The notes under the pieces were generated by a model. That model ran no database searches and was not told the origin of the DNA. It was given only the letters and a program-made list of their open reading frames with translations. DNA of 64,000 bases from contig JAKULF010000010.1 in assembly GCA_022661535.1 (NCBI GenBank), positions 124,001 through 188,000 on the forward strand, given 5' to 3'. Origin of the DNA: Eutypa lata (taxonomy: Eukaryota; Ascomycota; Sordariomycetes; Xylariales; Diatrypaceae). This document shows positions 49,301 through 63,800 of the stretch, piece after piece. The first letter of the stretch is position 1. Every line of letters begins with the position of its first letter. Position numbers and translations under genes: made by a program.

Positions 49301-52300
49301 AAATATTTAATTTTTAAATAATTAATATTAATTATTTAAATCGTAAAAATTAAAATTTATAAAATCTTTATTAATTTAACGATTTTTTTATTTAAAATAC
49401 CTTTTAAAAAAGCAATATTAACGCTTATAAAATTAAAAAAAATTAATATTATAATTTTTATTATTAAAATAAATATAACTTATTTAAATAACGAAAAACG
49501 AATTTAAATCTTTATTATATTTAATAATTAAAAGAAATTATATATATTAAAATTTATATTTTATTTATATTAATATTTTAAATTAATTAAAAAAATAATT
49601 AACGATAATTCTTTTTATATTTTCGATATAAATTAATTAATTATATTTTATATTATTCGTTTTAAAACTTTAAATAAAAAATTATTATTTTTAAAAAAAA
49701 ATTATTTAATTAATTATATCGAAAATATTTTTTAAATTAAAATTTAAAAAGTTTAAAATTTTATAATTTAAATTAAACGAAATAATTTAATAATTTATAT
49801 TAATTTTTATTTAATCGCTTTTAATTTAAATAAAAAAAACGATAATAATTAAATAATAATTAAATAATTATATATTATAATTTAATTAAATAATTTATAC
49901 GATTAAAATTATTAATAATTATATAAATTATAATAAAAAATAATATTTATAAATATAATTTTTAATAAATTCTTATAAAAAGTTACTTTTATATTAAAAT
50001 AATATTTTTTTTAATATATTTTTTTTTATAAATTAAAAAACTTATTAATATATATAATTAAATATATTATATTTAAAATTTAAAAATACGAAAATTATTT
50101 AAATATTTTTTATTAAAAAAGTAATAATTATTAACGATTTGTTTAAATATAAACTTTTAAATATATTTATTAAAATTTTTTATTTATATTTAAAGCTTAA
50201 TATAAAAATTTTAAAAATTATTACGAATTTTAAATATTAAAAGAAATATAAATTATAATTAAAATTAAATTAAAAATTAATATTAAATTAAAAATTAAAA
50301 ATTAATAATTAAGTTTAAAATTAATAAAGTAATTTAAATTAAGTTTAAATAAATTTATTAAATAAATTAATTAATAAAATTAATAATATAATAAGTAATA
50401 TTTTTATTTTAAAAAATATTTTAATACGTTATAATTATAAAAACTTTTAATAAAATAATAAAATTTAAATAATTATATTATTAAATTAAAATCGAAATCA
50501 TTTTTAAATAATAAAAAATTATTATTTAATAATAATATAAATAACTTAATTAATAAAATAAAAAAATTTATAAAAAAAATTCGTATTTATATTATTATTT
50601 TAAACGATAAATACGAAAAGAAATTTTTTTAATTATTTAAAAACATTAATATTTTAATTAAAAATAATAATATTTTAATATATAAATATAAAAAGTTAAA
50701 AAATTAAATAATTTCGTTAAATTTATACGTAAATTAAATATTAAATAAAATCGAAAAGTTAATTAATAATGTTATTATTTTATATAAAAAAGCCGAAATT
50801 TTAAAAATTAACGAATTATTAAAAATATATTTAACGATTTTATTATTATAAAATATAAAACATTAAACATTTTATTTTATAAATATTTTATTAATTACGA
50901 AAAGTTTATAATTATTTATTAAAACCTTTAAGCGAATACGTTACGTAAGAAAATATCGAATTAAAAAATATTCGTAAATTAATAAAAAATTATTAATAAA
51001 AATTATTTAAATAAATTAAATTTAATTAATAAAAATATTATCGATTTTATTATTTAACTTAAAAAATAAAAAAAAGAATTTATTATATTAAAAAATAAAA
51101 TTATTAATATTAAAAAATCTTTTATTAAAATTTAATTAATTAAAACGTTTATTTTTTATTATTAAAATAAAATCGTTAAAATTATTAAAAAGATTATATT
51201 AATATTAAATATTATAATTAATATTTATTATATTAAAAAATCGATTTCATTTTTATTTTTATATAAAAAAGTTATAATAATTTTTATAAAACATTTAAAT
51301 TTTTATAATTTTTTATTAATTATTAATAAATTAAATATTATTAATTTTTAATTTTTATAAACGTTAATTAAAATAAAACTTTAAAAATAATATAATAAAG
51401 CTTAATATTAAATTATTTAAATAAATTTTTTAAATTTTTATTTTTTCGTATTTTAATTATTATATAAAGCTTTAATAATTTCGTTTTATATATAAATATT
51501 ATGCTTTTTAAATATAATATATTATTATTATTTATAATATTATATTATTTTTTTATTATAATTTATTATATTTTATATTTATCGTTTATATAACGAAGCT
51601 TTAAATTAATTTATTTTATATTATTTTGTTTTTTATTATAAATAATTATTAATATATAAAGATATCGGTATTATTTAATTATCGATAAACTTACGATTTT
51701 TTAAAAAATAATAAGCTTTAAAATAAATAATAAAATAAAAAGCGTTATAAAGGTTATAAATATAAGTTTACGATTAATAAAAAAACGATGTTTTTTTAAC
51801 GAAAGCGTTATAATAAATACTTTTAATAAAAAATATCTTTTTAAAAGTAATTATTACGAAAAAAATTATTTAAAAGCTTATCGTTTTTTTATTATTATTT
51901 TAAGGTTAAAATAATAACGTTATTATATAAGCATTTATATATACATTATATTATACGAAATAATTTAATTAATTAAATATTCGTAATTAATAATAAAACG
52001 TAAATAAAATATAAAAATTCGAAAATATATAAATATAATAAATATTATAAAATATTATCGTTATAAAATAAAAATAAAAATATAATAAATACGTTTTAAC
52101 GAAAATATATTAAAAATTATACGAAAAGTAAAGTTATTAATGATTTCGTAAATATAAATAATAAATTTAATTTTAATTAAAAAAAACTTAAGTTAATAAA
52201 GTTTTTTTCAAAACGTAATAAATATAAATATAAATATAAAAATAATTTAATAAATATATAAGTTTAAATATTTAAAATATTATAAGGTTTAATATTTTAA

Positions 52301-53628
52301 ATTTAATTTATAACGATTAACGGATTTTTTTTATAAATATTATTAAATAATATTATTTAAAATTTATTATTTATTTTACGTTTAAATATTATAACCGTTA
52401 AATTTATAATCGAATATAAAGTATTTAAGTTAATAATATTTAAAGCGAAAATAATAAAAGTAAAACGTTTTAATTTAAAAATAAATAATAAAAAGAAACG
52501 TTTTTTTTAACGTTAAAAAAAATAATCGAAAGAATTTATAATTATATAAAATTAATTTATTTATATTTAAAAATAAAAAAAAAGTACTTTTTTATTTAAA
52601 TTCGAAATATTTATAATTTTAAAGCTTATAAATATAAAAGTAATTTTATTAAACGTTAACGATATAAAAAACTTTTTATCTTTTATTTTATTTATTATTT
52701 ATTAATTAACGAAAAAATTTATAAATAATTTAAAGATTTTAATTAATTAAAATATATTAATTTAAATATTAATAATTACGTATTTAATAAAAGTTAATAA
52801 AATAAAATATTAATTAATATTTTTATAATTATTATATATTTTATTAAATTTTTTTAAAAATAAAAATAAAAGCTTTATTTTCGACGTTATCGTTAAAAAG
52901 GTTATATATAAAAATAAAAAAAATAATACTTTTAATAATTATAACTTAATTAATAATATACGATTTTCGAAATCTTTATTTAATTTAAAAAGAAAAAGAT
53001 AATTATTATTATTTTTAAAACTTTTTTAATTTTAATTTAATACTTTAATAATATTTAATTTATTTATATTCGATATTATAATTTTCGAATTAATTATTTA
53101 TATTTTAATTAAAATCTTTTTTATTATTATATAAATTTTAAAAAAAACGAAACTTTTAATCGAATTTATAAACATTAATTTAATTATATTAAATATTAAA
53201 GTAATTAATCGTGTTTTTTTTAAACTTAAAGAAAAATAATGCTTTAATAAATAAAAAGTTATAAATTAACTTAAAGATATAAAATAAACTTTTTTTAAAT
53301 ATAAAGTTAATAATTTAAAAAAAAAATCGAAATTTTTTTTTATTAAATTAATAACTTAATTATTAAAAAATATATAAAAGTTATTTTAAAAAAAATAACG
53401 ATTTAAAAAAAAATTAAAATAATCGTTTTAAAAACTTTTAAATTAAATAATATTAAATAAACTTAAATAATTAAAAATCGATTATATATTTTAATTTAAT
53501 AATTTTTTAAGTTTATTTTTAAATAAATAATAAACTTTTATTAAAATTATAAAATAAAAGTTTAAAATATTATTAAAAAATTTAAAGTCGTAAAAAAAAA
53601 AAAAAGAAATAATTATATTAAAGGTTTA
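46400..53628. mobile_element. RIP-degraded retroelement-derived block
   Basis: About 7.2 kb of AT-converted DNA holding an integrase skeleton near 47.9-48.2 kb (separate entry). Its right side is interrupted by the Copia element, and the flanking sequence probably continues after 60824. Its own LTRs could not be located. Confidence 0.5.
47944..48240 (+). pseudogene. DDE integrase core remnant (LTR retrotransposon)
   Basis: One plus-strand frame reads NFINFFVFVKINKVKYILII then DYFIRFIF, and 40 codons later INNNNYFKYF and YNSIYLK. This is the retroviral-type integrase core with G-to-A and C-to-T changes. The three acidic positions fall at codons 47944, 48124 and 48232, now Asn, Asn and Lys, with 59 and 35 residues between them, the spacing of a D-D-35-E integrase. 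The wording DFIGP/KYILVIIDYFSRF is closest to Ty3/Gypsy-type integrases. One stop (48214) lies inside, and the gene is dead. Confidence 0.65.
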
Positions 53629-53843
53629 TATTAATAAATAAAATGCCTTAATGGCGATTTATAATAACAATAAAAGATTAAACATTAAAAATGTTTTAAG
53701 ATATTACGTATAATACTTAAAATATAAAAATTAATATATAATTTAAGCTTATAATTAAGTTAATATAAACTTTTTTAAATAATAATATATATTTTACTTT
53801 TCGAAAACTATTTGAAATTAATATTTATTCGCGTATTTTAATA
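53629..53843 (+). repeat. 5' LTR of the Copia element
   Basis: 215 bp, starting TATTAATAAATAAAATGCC and ending TTCGCGTATTTTAATA. The original TG start and CA end have become TA and TA. Confidence 0.85.
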
Positions 53844-56800
53844 TAATAATAATCCCGGTTTTATAAATTAATAATTAAAAAATTTATACGAAAATAAATA
53901 CATTATTTATAACGACGCTTTATTAACTTTAACTTAAAAGATTCGTAAAGAAAATCGATATTAATAATAACGAAAAGTAAACGAACCTTTAATATTACCG
54001 AAAATTATAGCGATTACGTTATCGATAACATTTATTTTTCTTTTTTTATTAAATTAAGTTATAACTTAATATTTTATCTTTTAACTCGGCCGAAACTTCG
54101 GCAATTAAACGACCTTTTTACTTATTTAAATAACTTTATTTTAATAATAAAAAAGCCGTAAAACCTTATAAATAAACTAATTATTTAAGTTAATTCTTTA
54201 ACGTTATTATATTAAATCTTTTTTTTTTATCGAAATTAAATATATAACTTTTTTCTTTTTCTTTATTAACATTTATAAATTATCGTAAATTTAATAAACT
54301 TTTTATAATAATAAATAATATAAATCGCATTATATATAACTTCGTAAAAAAAGCTTAAGTTAAAAAATAAATTATATTAATAATAAAAGTTTAATAATAA
54401 AAAATAATAAATTAATATTAAAACGATATAAACGTTATTATAAAATAATTTAAAAGTATATAAGTATAAAATTTAAACTTACGCGTAAATAACCGTAACG
54501 TTAAAATCGACTTTAATTATATAATTAATAAATTAATATAAAATAAACGTATAAACGTTATATTTCGATAATAAGTAAATATATAATTAACATTTAATAA
54601 AATTTATATAAAATAAACGTAAATATTAATAAATACGTAATTATTAATAAATATAAATTTACTTATTTTATAACACTTTAACGTTATAATATTAAATGCA
54701 AAAGATGCATTATTTAAAGTAAAATTAAGCTTAATATTTACTTTACCGAAACTTTAATTATAAGATTCATTTAAACATTTAATATAAAATAAATAAATAA
54801 ATTATTTACTTTTTTTTTTATTTAAATATATAAACATTTATTTCTTTTTCTTTTATAATATTAATTTTGTAATAAATTAAATTATATATTAAGCTTATTT
54901 AAAATTTTCGTACTTTTTATAACTTAAATAATTATACTTTATAAATTCTTATTATAATATTTATAAATAATAACTTAAAACTTCGTTAATAATTACTTTA
55001 TTAAAAAGCTATCGTAATTTAATTAATATCGAAATAACGAAATTAAATAAACGAAAAAACCGTATTTTTTCTTTTTCGTATTATTATAAAAAAAGTTAAT
55101 AAGTAAATAAACTTAATAAACGATATAAAAATATATAAAGTATAAATTTTAATAACTTAAACTCGAGTAATTTAAACTCGAATAATTTTAATTACGATAT
55201 TTAAAAAGCTCGTTCTTTTAAATCCTTAAAAACGAATAAAAGCTTACGTAAATTCGCCGAAAAAAATCTTAAAAAAAAATAAAAAAAGTTTTTCTTTAAA
55301 ATTAAAAAAAAAAACCATTTTAAAGGTTTTAATAATTAAAAACTTTAACGTAATACTTTAAGTTTTGCTTTAAAAAAATCGATTATAAAGAAAATATAAA
55401 GTTATTTAAATTCGTTAAAATTAAACTTATAAAAGTTATTATAAAAACTTATAAATAATACCTTTAATAATTAATTATAAGTATAACTTCGAAAATTAAA
55501 ATATTAAAAACTTTATAATTTACCTTTTTAATAATTAATATAACACGTTAACGAAGCATTTAAAATAACTTTTATAACTTTAAATATAACGAAGAAAATT
55601 CTTTTATTTTTATTATATAATTTTAAAAATATATAAAAAAAATAAAATTAATTAATATAAAATTAAATAAAGCCGTTTATATTACGATGTTTATAAACGT
55701 CGTAAAAAACAAAGCTATTTATTAATATAAAACTATAAGCTTTATATTATAAATAATCGATTATTTTATTTATAAACTTATTAAAAACTTTAATATTAAA
55801 TTTTAAAATCGAATAAAAAGCATTAATAAATTACATAAAAATACGAAATTATATATTTAAAAAAACAATAATAATAAAAAAATAAAAAAACTAAATTTAT
55901 AAAAAAAAAATTAATTTAATAAACCTTTTATAAACGATAAAAAAAAGCCTTTTTATTTTAATTATAACGAATATAAATATATATTTTAACATTACGAAAA
56001 CGAAAAACGAAAAAGTAATAATAATAAAAGTAAAAATAAAAATAAAAGTAAAGTTATTAATAATAATAACGATTATAATAATTATAATTATTTAATTAAA
56101 TTTAACGATTTAATAATTTTAATTAAACTTAAAAATATATATAAAAGTTTTACTTTTTTAATTATCGCTTTTATAAAGCGAAACGTATTAAAGAAGTTAT
56201 TTAAATAATATAATAAATTAATTTTTAATATTATATATTAATAAATTAAGTTAAAAAGCGTTATAACCTTAACTTTTATTAAATAAAAAAGCGCCGAAAA
56301 TGAAAAAAATATCGAAAAAGTTATATAAAAAAGCGTTTTAAACGTTACGATTATCGCTTATTAAATAATAATTCTTTAAATATACTTTATAAATAACACG
56401 AAAAATTAATTATTATAAAATAATAACTTAAATATTAACATTATTAATAACTTTAACGATTTAATTAAAAAAACGATTAAAAATATCGAATAAAATCACT
56501 TCGTTATTAATATTAAAATAAGTTTTATTTACGCTTTAACTATTAATACCGTTATATAATAATTAATTAAATTTAATAAATTTCGTTTAAACTTAATAAT
56601 ATCATATACTTTAATTATTAAGAAATTCCCGTTTAAAATACTTTTTAATAAAGTATAATATAAAAAAAACAATTATTTAAATTATAATATTTTAAAGTCG
56701 TTAAATAAAAAAGCTTTTACGATAATTAATATAAAAAAATAAAAGTTTTTATTATAAACCTTTAATATACTTAAACTTGAAATTAATAATAACAAATAAA

Positions 56801-58991
56801 AATACATATTAAAAAGCAATAATAATAAGTTAATTATCTTTTAATATATAATATTTAAACTTAATAATAACGAAAAAGTTATAATAAACGAAAACATTAT
56901 AAAGAAAATCATTTTATAACATTATTAACTTTATTACTTTAATATTAAACGCTTAATTTAAATTATTAAACGATTTTATAACATAAACTTTAAATTCGAA
57001 AATATTAAAGCTTTACTTTATACGACTTATAATATAATAAAAATAAAAAATTTTTTATTAAAAAACGTTTAAAAAAAGTTAATTTATATAAACGAAATTA
57101 TATAATATAATATAAACATAATATAACTCGTATTATTACGTAATAACTTATATTACAATTTAATAATTAAGAATTATAATCGATATTATAATATAAAATC
57201 GATAAAAATTAAAAGCGATATTTAATAATATTTATAAAATTATATTAAAAAAATAATTTAATATTTTATTAATTAACTTTTCGATAAAAATAATAAAAAG
57301 AAAATAATTTAAATTTTAAAATTAAATAATAAATAAAAATTTAATATATTTAAAATAAGCGAATTTTATAAAAAACGCGGCATTAAACTTCGATTATTAT
57401 TACTTTATAATTAATATTAAAATAAAACCGTAAAACGCGTTATCGAATTTATATAAAACGAAGTTAAAGCTTATGTAATTTAAATAAAAATCCTTATATA
57501 TTTTTAAAATTACGTTATAAAAATAATTATTAAAATAATTAATAAAATAAATTAATTATTAATTAAAAGTATAACTTTTACGAAAATTTATTAAAAAGAT
57601 TTAAATTTTAACGATAATTATTTACTTTATTATAAGTATTTATATATTTTAAAATTATATTACGTTATACTTATTAATTAAAAAAAAAAATTTAATTTAA
57701 AAAACTAATTAATTAAAATATAAAAAGCATTTTTTTAAAATATAAAAAAAAAAGTAATTATATTATATAATTAATAAAAAAAGAACGTTTTTTTATAATC
57801 TTTTATATTATAATATATAAAAACTTTACGAAATTAAATGCTTCTTTTAATTTAAAAGACATTATTTAATTACTTTCGAAATAAATTTAAAAATAACTTC
57901 GTTATCGAATTAATAAAAAAAATAAACAAAAAGTTAATATTTAAAATAATAATAATAACGTTATATTTAATAACGAAATAAATAAAAAAAACAAAAAACA
58001 ACTTATTAAATATAAACGTAATCATTCGAAAAAAATAATTTTTAAACTTTATATATATAACGTTTTTAAAAAACACTTTAAAATTATAACTAAATTACGT
58101 TAAATACGATTTATTTAAAAAAACGAAAATATTAATAAATATAATTTTAAATTCGATTTTATTAATAATAATATTATAAATAATTAAAAACGCGAATTTA
58201 CAAGCTTTAATAACGCTTTTAAAGTAATAATACGAGTTTATTTTTATATATAAATAATGTTTTTATTCGAAAAAAAACAACACGATATTTTTAAAAACCT
58301 TTACGAAACATTAAACTTTTTTAAATATTTAAAAATATATAAACTAATAACGATAATATTTAAAAATAATCCGTTATTAAAAAAAGCTTTAATAAGCCTT
58401 AAAAAAAATTTATAAATAAAAGCAATGTTTATAAAAATATAAAAAAACATTAATTGAAAATCATTTAAATTTACTTTATTAACCGAAGTAATATATAAAT
58501 ATTTAATAAACGTTATATAAATATTACGAAAAAAATTCACATTAATAAACGATTTCGAAAAGTTAAAAGCTCGTATATATATAAAAGAATTTACATAACG
58601 AAAAGATATTAATTATAACGAAATTATTATAATTATAACTTAAGTTATGCATTAATAAATCCTTATAACTTTTGTAATTTTATACGATTAATATATTATA
58701 TAAATAAACTTTATTATAACGTATTTTAATAATAAGTTAAAAAAGAAACTATTTATAAAGATATTTTCGTTATTAAAAAAGTACTTTAATATATATTTTA
58801 AAAAAAAAAAAATATATAAATATAACTTAAGTTATATTATTTAATTAATAAACTTTTTATATAAACTTAAACAAGTTAATGTAACTTAATAAATAAAAAT
58901 TAAAGTTATTTTAAAATAATTAAACTTTATAACCTTAATATTAAACGACGTTATTTACTTAAATTTTAAAATAAATAATATTATAACTTTA
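53844..58991 (+). pseudogene. Copia internal region, gag and front part of pol, unreadable
   Basis: By position this holds the primer-binding site, gag, protease, integrase and the first part of reverse transcriptase. The sequence is mutated throughout, and I could not place individual domains. A CCCGGTTTTAT sequence at 53856-53866 stands just inside the LTR. Confidence 0.45.
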
Positions 58992-59924
58992 TACGTTAAT
59001 AATTTCTTATTATTTAACGTAAATAAAAAACGTTTTATAAAACTTACGAAAACTATTATCGAAATAATTACTATTAAAAACTTAAGCAAAGTTAATTAAT
59101 TCTTAAGTATTTATATTATTAAATTAAATCTTATTAATAATATACGCTTAAATTAATAATAATATATTAAAAAGTTACTTCGAATAATAAATATAAATAA
59201 TATAAAGCCGTTATTTACTTTATTCGTTTTAAATTATAAATAATATATAATTTAAAATTAAAAAATTATTATTAAAAACGAAATATTTAAATATATAAAC
59301 TTAATTAAAAAGTTTAACTTTTTAAATTATATAATTAAATTCGATATAACTTATATAACGTTTATTTAAACTTAATTTATAAATAACTCGTTATCGAAAT
59401 ATATAAATTATATTAAGCGTTTATCGAAATATATAAATAATATTATAAACTTATTAATTTAATATTAAACTTTAAATAAAAAACATTTATATTATAAATA
59501 TAATAACTTTAAACTATTCGAAGTAATAAATTTTAATTACGATAATAACTTTAATTTAAATAAATTAATTACGAGTTATATATTTTATATAATAAAAGTT
59601 TTTATTATATAAATTTTAAAGCTTTAAACGATTATTATTTATTATATAACGAAAACTGAATACGTAACTTTAAATACAATAATAATAAAAACAATTAATA
59701 TTAAAAACTTTTTATAAAAACTTAATTTAATATTTAAAAAACTTATTACTTTATTAAAAGATAATATAAATGCATTAAAATAAATAAAAAAAATTACAAT
59801 GTTTAAAAAAAGCATTACATTCGAATCGATTATTATTATATACATTAAGAAAGTTAATAATGATTATATTAAAATTTAATATATTAAAACGGGTAAAAAT
59901 TTAATAAATAACTTTACTAAACCT
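58992..59924 (+). pseudogene. Copia reverse transcriptase/RNase H remnant
   Basis: In one frame, TAC-GTT-AAT-AAT at 58992-59003 encodes YVNN where Copia reverse transcriptases have the catalytic YVDD; both Asp codons are changed by G to A. At 59649-59663 the frame reads T-K-T-E-Y where the RNase H has S/T-E-A-E-Y, again two G-to-A changes, and at 59913-59924 it reads F-T-K-P, matching the conserved FTKP/LTKP tail. Stops occur between these motifs. Confidence 0.75.
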
Positions 59925-60609
59925 TTTAATTGAAAGATTTTTGACGAATTTATAACGAAAGTTAAATTTAAAATTAATTTAAAAGCCGTTTAAAAAATTA
60001 AAAAATATATTAATCGATAAATAAATTAAGTTAATTAAAATAATAAAAAAATAATACTCGTTAAACTTCCCATTATAAAGAAAAAATCGTTATCTTTTAA
60101 AACCTTATATTATCGTAACATTCTTCTTACAACTACCGTATTTATTTAACTTAAAAGCTTTTCTTTTTAACATTTAACTTAAAAGATTTAAAGCGACCTT
60201 TAAATTAACTCGGCCTTTATTAAGCAAACTTGTTTTTATTAACTATCTTTCTTAACATTTACAATGTATAATATAAAAAAAAAAACTAATAATTAACAGC
60301 TTTTAATTAAAGTTTTTCGTTATTTTTAAAGTTAAAAATTCCGAACTTTATTTAACTTTATATAATTAATAACACATTAATTAATAATATCGTAAGTTTT
60401 ATATATAAAATTAAAAGATTTATTAATAAATAATAACTTAATTAAACCTTAAGCGTATATATACAAGTAAAGCTATTAACATTATAATATAAATAAAGCT
60501 AATAATTAAGTAATTAAATTACGAAAATAAATACGAAAATCGAAAGTTCGATTTTAATAAATTTCTTAAAGTTTTAAAAAAATCAACCGTTTATTAATAT
60601 AAAAAGATA

Positions 60610-60824
60610 TATTAATAAATAAAGTGCCTTAATAACGATTTATAATAATAATAAAAAGTTAAACATTAAAAATATCTTAAAATATTACGTATAACACTTA
60701 AAGCATAAGGATTAATATATAATTCGAGCTTATAATTAAGTTAATATAAACTTTTTTAAATAATAATATATACTTTACTTTTCGAAAGTTATTCGAAATT
60801 AATATTTATTCGCGTATTTTAATA
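60610..60824 (+). repeat. 3' LTR of the Copia element
   Basis: 215 bp, the same length as the left LTR. About 20 positions differ and all are transitions, with no transversion or indel, so each copy was mutated separately after insertion. Confidence 0.85.
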
Positions 60825-63800
60825 ATTTAATTAAAAGAATTAATATAAATTATTTAAAAAAGATTTTTTTATTTTATAATAAAAAATATAATACGTTTTT
60901 TATTACGAATTATAATAAGGTTTATAATATTATTATAAATTAAATAATTAAAAAGTTAACTTTTTTAAATATAATAATTAAAAGCGTTATATAATTCGTT
61001 TCGATTAAAAATAAAAAAATAATAATTAAATATAATAACTTTAATATTAATTATTTAATAAATTATAACGATAAAAGTTTTTTAATTTCGTTTTTAAATA
61101 TTAACTTTTATAACGTTAAAACGAAATATTTAATTTTATAAAAGCTTTTAATAAATTAACGATTATTAATATTAATTTAATAAAGAATAATATAAAATAA
61201 ATTATAACGAAAATATAAACTTAAAGTAAAATAACTTTAAGTTTAAATTTTTATTATATATAACTTTTTAAAAAGTTTTAATAAAATATTATATTAAATA
61301 TAATATAACTTAACGCTTTTATATTTTAACTTAATAACTTTAATTAAAATAATTAATAAAAAAAAAGAAATAATAAAAGAAAAAATAAAAACGAAAGTAA
61401 AACGTATACGGCTTTTATATATTATTTTTATTTAAAAATTAAATATTATTTAAAAAAGTATAATTTATTATATAATATAATAAATATAAAAATAATTAAT
61501 TATAAAATTAATAATCGTACTTTTTAATTTAAAGCTTAAAAAAATAAAAAAAAGCTTAATTTAAAGTTTTTTTTTTAAATAAAACTTTAAGTTATAAATT
61601 TAAAGTTTTTTATTATTATTATAATTTATAATTAAATTAAAAACGAATTATTTATTATTAATTACTTTAAAAAGTAAGTTTAATATTATTTAATTAAAAA
61701 GATAATAATAAATAATTTAAATTTAAATAAATCTTTTTCGTTAATTAATTTTTTATTTATTTAAATATAACTTACGATTATTTTTAAATAATTACGCGTT
61801 AAAAAAATAAACGATTAAAATAAGTTTAAAAGATTTTATTCGATATAAATAATAATTAAAAATAAAAAGCTTTTTTTTAAAAAGATTTTAATACGAAATT
61901 AAATATAATTTAATTTTATATTAATAATAAATTTTAAATATTTAAAAAAGATTTATATTATAAAAATCGATAAAAATAATAAAGTATTTATAATTATAAA
62001 TATAATGTTAATTAAACGAACTTTTTCTTTTAAAGATAAATTTTAATATATATTTAAAAAGTAAAGAATTAATGTAAATTAATTTATATTAAATAAATTT
62101 ATAAACTTCGAAGTTATAAAAGCATTTTAAAATAACGAAAATAACGAAAATAATTAAAAAGAAACGATTAATGCTTTATAAGTTAAGTTTTAAAAAGCGA
62201 AGATTCGAAAAAACGTTAAAAAAAGATTTAAAATTATATAAATTAACTTTATTAAAATATATTTTAATTTTACGAAAGCTTTTAAAAAAGATTTAATTAA
62301 TAAAGCTTTTAAAAGTTTTAATAATAAAGCTTAAAAAACAATTAAGTTAATAAAAATAAAAATACGTAATAACGAAAACGTTTTAATTAAAAAAAATTCG
62401 AAAATCTTTAATATAAAAGTAATAAAAATAAATTTTATTAATAAAACTTTTAAATTTAATCTTTTAATATAATTGTTTATAATTTAAATAAAAAACTTAA
62501 TAAATTTCGTTATTTTTTTATTTTAATTAATTATATATATAAGTTATAAAAAAAGTAAAAATTTAATTAATAACGTATTAAATATTAATATAAAGTTATT
62601 CGTAATAATTACTTTTTATATTAAATAAAACGAAATAAAAATATATTAAATTTAAATATATTTTATAAAATTTAATATAAAATATAAAATTTCGTTTTTA
62701 AAAATTATTAAAACTTTAATATAATTAATAAATAAAAAAATTATCGTATTTATTTACGTCGTTAATAATAAATTTATAACTTAATTTTTTATTTTTAAAT
62801 TTAATTTTATAACGAAAATTAAAATAATATTTAATTTAATTTTAAATAATATAAAAGATATTTTAAAATTTAAAATTATAAAAATTATTATTTCGTTAAT
62901 TTAAATTAATTAAGTTTATTATAATATAAAAAATATAAAAAGTATTATTATTTATTTAAAAAACTTTTAATTAATAAGTTATTTAATTAATTTATTAATA
63001 TAATAAAATTAAAAAACATTTATAAAAACGATAAATTAATTTTAAAAATCTTTATAATATATTTAAATATTAACGATTAAAAAATATACGTAATTTATTT
63101 TTAATTAAAACTTTATTTAAAAAAAAAGAAAATTATAAATCGATTAATTAATTAAAAATTATTTAACGTTTTATATAATATTATATAAAAAAAATATCAA
63201 GTTAATTTTAAAGTATTATTTATTATATAAATTAACATTATATATAAATTAAAGTAAAAAAAAGTTAACTTTATTAACGATATATTATTTAATAAATTAA
63301 TTTTATTTAATAATTTTAAATAAAAAAAATAAAACTTAAAAGAATTAAAAAAAACTTAACTTGTAAAAGTTATTAATTAAATATATTAAATAACTTATAA
63401 ATAACGTTATTTTCGAAGTTTATAAATATATTTAAAAATATACGTTTTATTAATTAACGCTTTAAAAAAGTTATAAAGTAAATAAAAAATCGTTTTATAT
63501 TATTAAAAAAAGTTTTTTTTAAAAAAATATTTTATAAAAGAAAAATAACTTTAAATTAAAATTAATTTAATATAAAAAAAATTAAATTAATAATAACATC
63601 GAATTACGAAATTCGAACGATTTTACATTTTACTTAATAAGTTAAAAGTATATTTATCTTTTTAAAAATAATAAATAAGTTTTTAAAAGTTTTACAAATT
63701 CGTATTAAAAAAGAAATCTTTAAGAAATTTTATACGATATATTAAAACGTTTAATTTATTATTAAAAAGAAAACGAAAAATTACATTTAATTAATTTAAT

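Larger units (their letters stand above)
53629..60824 (+). mobile_element. Ty1/Copia LTR retrotransposon, RIP-inactivated, 7.2 kb
   Basis: Two 215-bp LTRs (53629-53843 and 60610-60824) in direct orientation flank 6.8 kb. The five bases before the left LTR (GTTTA) and after the right LTR (ATTTA) differ by a single G/A transition, a Copia-size target duplication. The plus-strand pol skeleton with reverse transcriptase before the C-terminal RNase H, in one frame, gives the orientation. It is less AT-converted than the DNA around it, consistent with a later insertion into an older repeat. No intact frame remains. Confidence 0.85.

Noticed and set aside
57870..59845. Three minus-strand frames rich in Phe, Ile and Asn inside the Copia element
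   Set aside because: Produced by extreme A/T composition; the pol motifs lie on the plus strand.
60960..61140. Plus-strand frame vaguely like the FAR1/MULE zinc-binding region
   Set aside because: Cys and His positions cannot be confirmed through the mutations; similarity is too weak.
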